A DNA stretch of 64,000 nucleotides from Leptolyngbya sp. (lineage in GTDB: Bacteria; Cyanobacteriota; Cyanobacteriia; Leptolyngbyales; Leptolyngbyaceae). The notes under the pieces were generated by a model that did no database searches, was not told the origin of the DNA, and was given only the letters and a program-made list of their open reading frames with translations. The position numbers and the translations under genes were made by a program. This document shows, piece after piece, positions 62,232 through 64,000 of the stretch. Position 1 is the first letter of the stretch; every line of letters starts with the position of its first letter. Location of the stretch: positions 1-64,000 of the forward strand of contig QBMH01000001.1 of NCBI GenBank assembly GCA_003249025.1. Reading direction: 5' to 3'.

Positions 62232-62879
62232 ATGGTAGAACCCGTAGCTGTAGTTTTGAAAACTGTATCCGCGATCGCGGCAGGAGCCATTTCCCTTGGG
62301 TCTTTGACCTCTAAACCCGCTCAAGCAGTCACATTAACCTATGACATGACCGTCGATGTGACTCAGGGAAATTATCAGGGAACCTATCAAGGCAGCTTCA
62401 GCTACGATAATTCAAACCCACTGCAACCCTGTCAAGATAGCGCCGCTTTCACTTGTGCAACAGTGAAGCAAAACAAACTATCGATCCTATTCAACTTCCT
62501 GGGCAAAACTTACTCAGAAAAACAAGATCTAGATTATGAGTTAGGTTTTCCAGCGGTTTACTTTCAAAATAACGCTCTTGTGGGCTTAAGTTTCGTCGTC
62601 ATTCCGCCTACTTCAGCTATCAGTTTCTCGATTTTGGGTGAGAGCTTTTATATGGGGTTTGAGACCTATCCAGATACTTTGACTAAGCAAGGATTGGTTG
62701 GCACAATATCCTACAAATTGAAGCAATTACCACCCGGTCCTGCCCCCGGTCCTGCCCCCGGTTCTGTTCCTCCTTGTCCTGGAAATTGTGAGAGCATACC
62801 AGAACCGTCCGAAATAGCAGGGAGTGCTTTAGCGATCGCGCTTCTAGGGCTAGCGCTAAAACTACGACGAAAGGAGTAA
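62232..62879 (+). CDS. PEP-CTERM sorted exported protein
   Basis: 215 residues. Signal region about 7-33 (VLKTVSAIAAGAISLGSLTS, KPAQA). Mature part is beta-rich: TLTYDMTVDVTQGNYQGTYQ, with a possible disulfide pair (PCQDSAAFTCATVK). A repeated PGPAPGPAPG linker and CPGNC pair precede the tag SIPEPSEIAGSALAIALLGL ending KLRRKE. Exosortase-processed surface protein; specific role unknown. Separate from the similar gene at 22745. Confidence 0.85.
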   Translation: MVEPVAVVLKTVSAIAAGAISLGSLTSKPAQAVTLTYDMTVDVTQGNYQGTYQGSFSYDNSNPLQPCQDSAAFTCATVKQNKLSILFNFLGKTYSEKQDLDYELGFPAVYFQNNALVGLSFVVIPPTSAISFSILGESFYMGFETYPDTLTKQGLVGTISYKLKQLPPGPAPGPAPGSVPPCPGNCESIPEPSEIAGSALAIALLGLALKLRRKE

Positions 62880-62947
62880 AGCTAGGACCGTTTGAAACAA
62901 CTCGAATATGATGAAGATAGGTTGTTTAAGATTCATGGCTTCTGACG

Positions 62948-63595
62948 ATGCACCGCTTGTCTAAATTCATAAGGGATACTGTGACAATCAGCATAGTGGG
63001 TCTAGTGTCGCTGCCTCAGGTTGCCTTCTCAGCCCTCGCTCCCGTGCAATCGGGTGAGGCTGCGCTCGGCATTCCCACTTCTCCCTCTAATACACCGTCG
63101 CCAATTCTGCTGCAAGATCTAGAGCCTGAGTTACCGCCTGCCAACTCAGAATTGAAACCACTATACATTCAAGAGCCATTTCAAAAGCCAGATAAAGAGC
63201 AACCGCTGCGCCTGGAGATTAGACTCAGTCGCCGTCAGGTCAGCCTATATCGAGGTGACACAGTTGTTAAAAGCTACGCGATCGCGGTGGGTCGTGCTGG
63301 CTGGGAGACTCCCAGAGGCACCTTTCAGGTCAAACAAATGTTTCGCAATCCTACTTGGATTCATCCCCTCAAAAAAGGAATTGTTATACCGGGTGGCGAT
63401 CCAGAAAATCCTTTGGGGCGCTACTGGATAGGGTTCTGGAGCAATGGAAAAAACTGGATCGGCTTCCACGGCACCGATAACCCCAAATCTGTTGGCAAAG
63501 CCGCATCCCACGGCTGCATTCGGATGCATAACGAAGATATCGAAGAGCTTTTCAAGAAAGTTAGCTTGGGAACGGAAGTAAAAGTTGTGAAATGA
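62948..63595 (+). CDS. L,D-transpeptidase (YkuD family)
   Basis: 215 residues. Signal peptide or anchor about 8-32 (IRDTVTISIVGLVSLPQVAF), a proline-rich spacer, then YkuD domain about 85-215 with RLSRRQVSLYRGDTVVKSYA, GRAGWETPRGTFQVKQM and the catalytic motif HGTDNPKSVGKAASHGCIRM (His and nucleophile Cys). It cross-links peptidoglycan stem peptides or attaches proteins, acting in the periplasm. Start ATG 62948. Follows the PEP-CTERM gene by 68 bases. Confidence 0.92.
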   Translation: MHRLSKFIRDTVTISIVGLVSLPQVAFSALAPVQSGEAALGIPTSPSNTPSPILLQDLEPELPPANSELKPLYIQEPFQKPDKEQPLRLEIRLSRRQVSLYRGDTVVKSYAIAVGRAGWETPRGTFQVKQMFRNPTWIHPLKKGIVIPGGDPENPLGRYWIGFWSNGKNWIGFHGTDNPKSVGKAASHGCIRMHNEDIEELFKKVSLGTEVKVVK

Positions 63596-63604
63596 GAATG
63601 GGCA

Positions 63605-63632
63605 GGTTTCGGGTTTCGGGTTCTAGGTGTCA
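63605..63632 (+). repeat. Heptanucleotide tandem repeat
   Basis: Four 7-base units (GGTTTCG, GGTTTCG, GGTTCTA, GGTGTCA) starting 9 bases after the L,D-transpeptidase stop, between convergent genes. Reverse-complement relation to the CCGAAAC units at 4186 suggests the same repeat family. Confidence 0.7.
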
Positions 63633-63666
63633 GAATCTTTCACCTGCCCCCCTGATCTCTACTCCC

Positions 63667-64000
63667 CTAATCCCTATCACCTGTCCAAGCATTGATCCAG
63701 TTCAAAATTTCTTGGTTGACGATCTCAGGGCATTCATCATGGGGGCAATGTCCTGCATTTTCAATTTCTACCAGTTTTAAATTTGGGTTATATTTCACAA
63801 ACAGTTTTGCCAGTTGAGGCGGCACCATCCTGTCTTTTAGTCCCCAAAACAGCAACATGGGGATCGTTAGGGTTGGGAGTACTGCTTTTGCGGTGTAGTC
63901 TTGCGTGGGTTTGGCTGTCGATCGCACCATTGCTCTTAGGGCGTTTACCGCATTGCGATCGTAGGCAGGAGTCGAAAACATATCCACTAATTCATCCGTT
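63667..64000 (-). CDS. Alpha/beta-fold hydrolase, C-terminal part (runs off the window)
   Basis: 111 codons to the window edge and still open. IPMLLFWGLKDRMVPPQLAK carries the acid-region Asp and IENAGHCPHDECPEIVNQEI the catalytic His, in the style of haloalkane dehalogenase/esterase-like hydrolases of cyanobacteria. The nucleophile elbow lies beyond base 64000. Substrate unknown. Confidence 0.85.
   Translation of the reverse strand, partial: TDELVDMFSTPAYDRNAVNALRAMVRSTAKPTQDYTAKAVLPTLTIPMLLFWGLKDRMVPPQLAKLFVKYNPNLKLVEIENAGHCPHDECPEIVNQEILNWINAWTGDRD

Overview
The window is a piece of a cyanobacterial chromosome. The evidence is the very frequent GCGATCGC (HIP1) octamer inside and between genes, the carboxysome shell gene ccmP, the PSII assembly factor Pam68 next to rpsO, PEP-CTERM proteins, several Uma2-family genes, pentapeptide-repeat proteins, heptanucleotide tandem repeats, and cyanobacterial gene families such as DUF6825, DUF2358 and ComFB-like. 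No rRNA, prophage, CRISPR array or conjugation genes are visible. One tRNA (Arg-CCU) is present.

Layout. 0-2.4 kb: edge of an IS630-type transposase gene, a broken DMT/EamA permease, a pentapeptide protein and ccmP. 2.4-12 kb: a two-repeat protein of unknown role, a glutathione peroxidase, a PilB-like protein without its ATPase, an Eis-type acetyltransferase, aroF, pam68-rpsO and a deacetylase/glycosidase fusion. 12-19.7 kb: two adjacent ammonium transporters with NtcA-like sites, an SGNH hydrolase, a SagB-type oxidoreductase and miaA. 19.8-28.5 kb: gyrB, a Uma2 protein, a PEP-CTERM protein and a phospho-signalling run (pseudokinase, DUF6825, ABC1 kinase, PP2C phosphatase) ending at tRNA-Arg. 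28.5-39.5 kb is accessory: a decayed HTH-NACHT gene beside the tRNA, small proteins, uvrB, and a 900-residue NACHT-pentapeptide gene. That gene sits between a second copy of the uvrB 5' region and a small gene that also exists nearby as a dead copy. 39.7-46.5 kb is ordinary (sppA, recN, arsA). 46.5-49.2 kb holds a dehydrogenase/TetR pair exactly replacing the middle of a Uma2 gene in a decayed tandem duplication. 49.4-53.9 kb holds an AT-rich orphan, a hydrolase, a toxin-antitoxin remnant and two membrane proteins. 54-64 kb: trmJ, DUF2256, an isoaspartyl peptidase, a coiled-coil pair, Uma2, an ATP-dependent DNA ligase, an ABC exporter, a PEP-CTERM protein, an L,D-transpeptidase and a partial hydrolase.

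Main observations. (1) Two accessory cassettes, the NACHT-pentapeptide gene and the ADH/TetR pair, each lie inside a duplicated piece of neighbouring host sequence. (2) A 32-bp repeat with GCGATTC/GAATCGC ends occurs three times inside coding sequences and is read in two different frames; a 51-bp relative lies at a gene start. (3) Two toxin-antitoxin loci keep the antitoxin but have a truncated toxin. (4) A NACHT gene has no standard start codon at its well-placed ribosome binding site and has one in-frame amber codon. (5) A protein kinase homologue lacks its HRD and DFG aspartates. All family names come from recognising motifs by eye; no database search was run.
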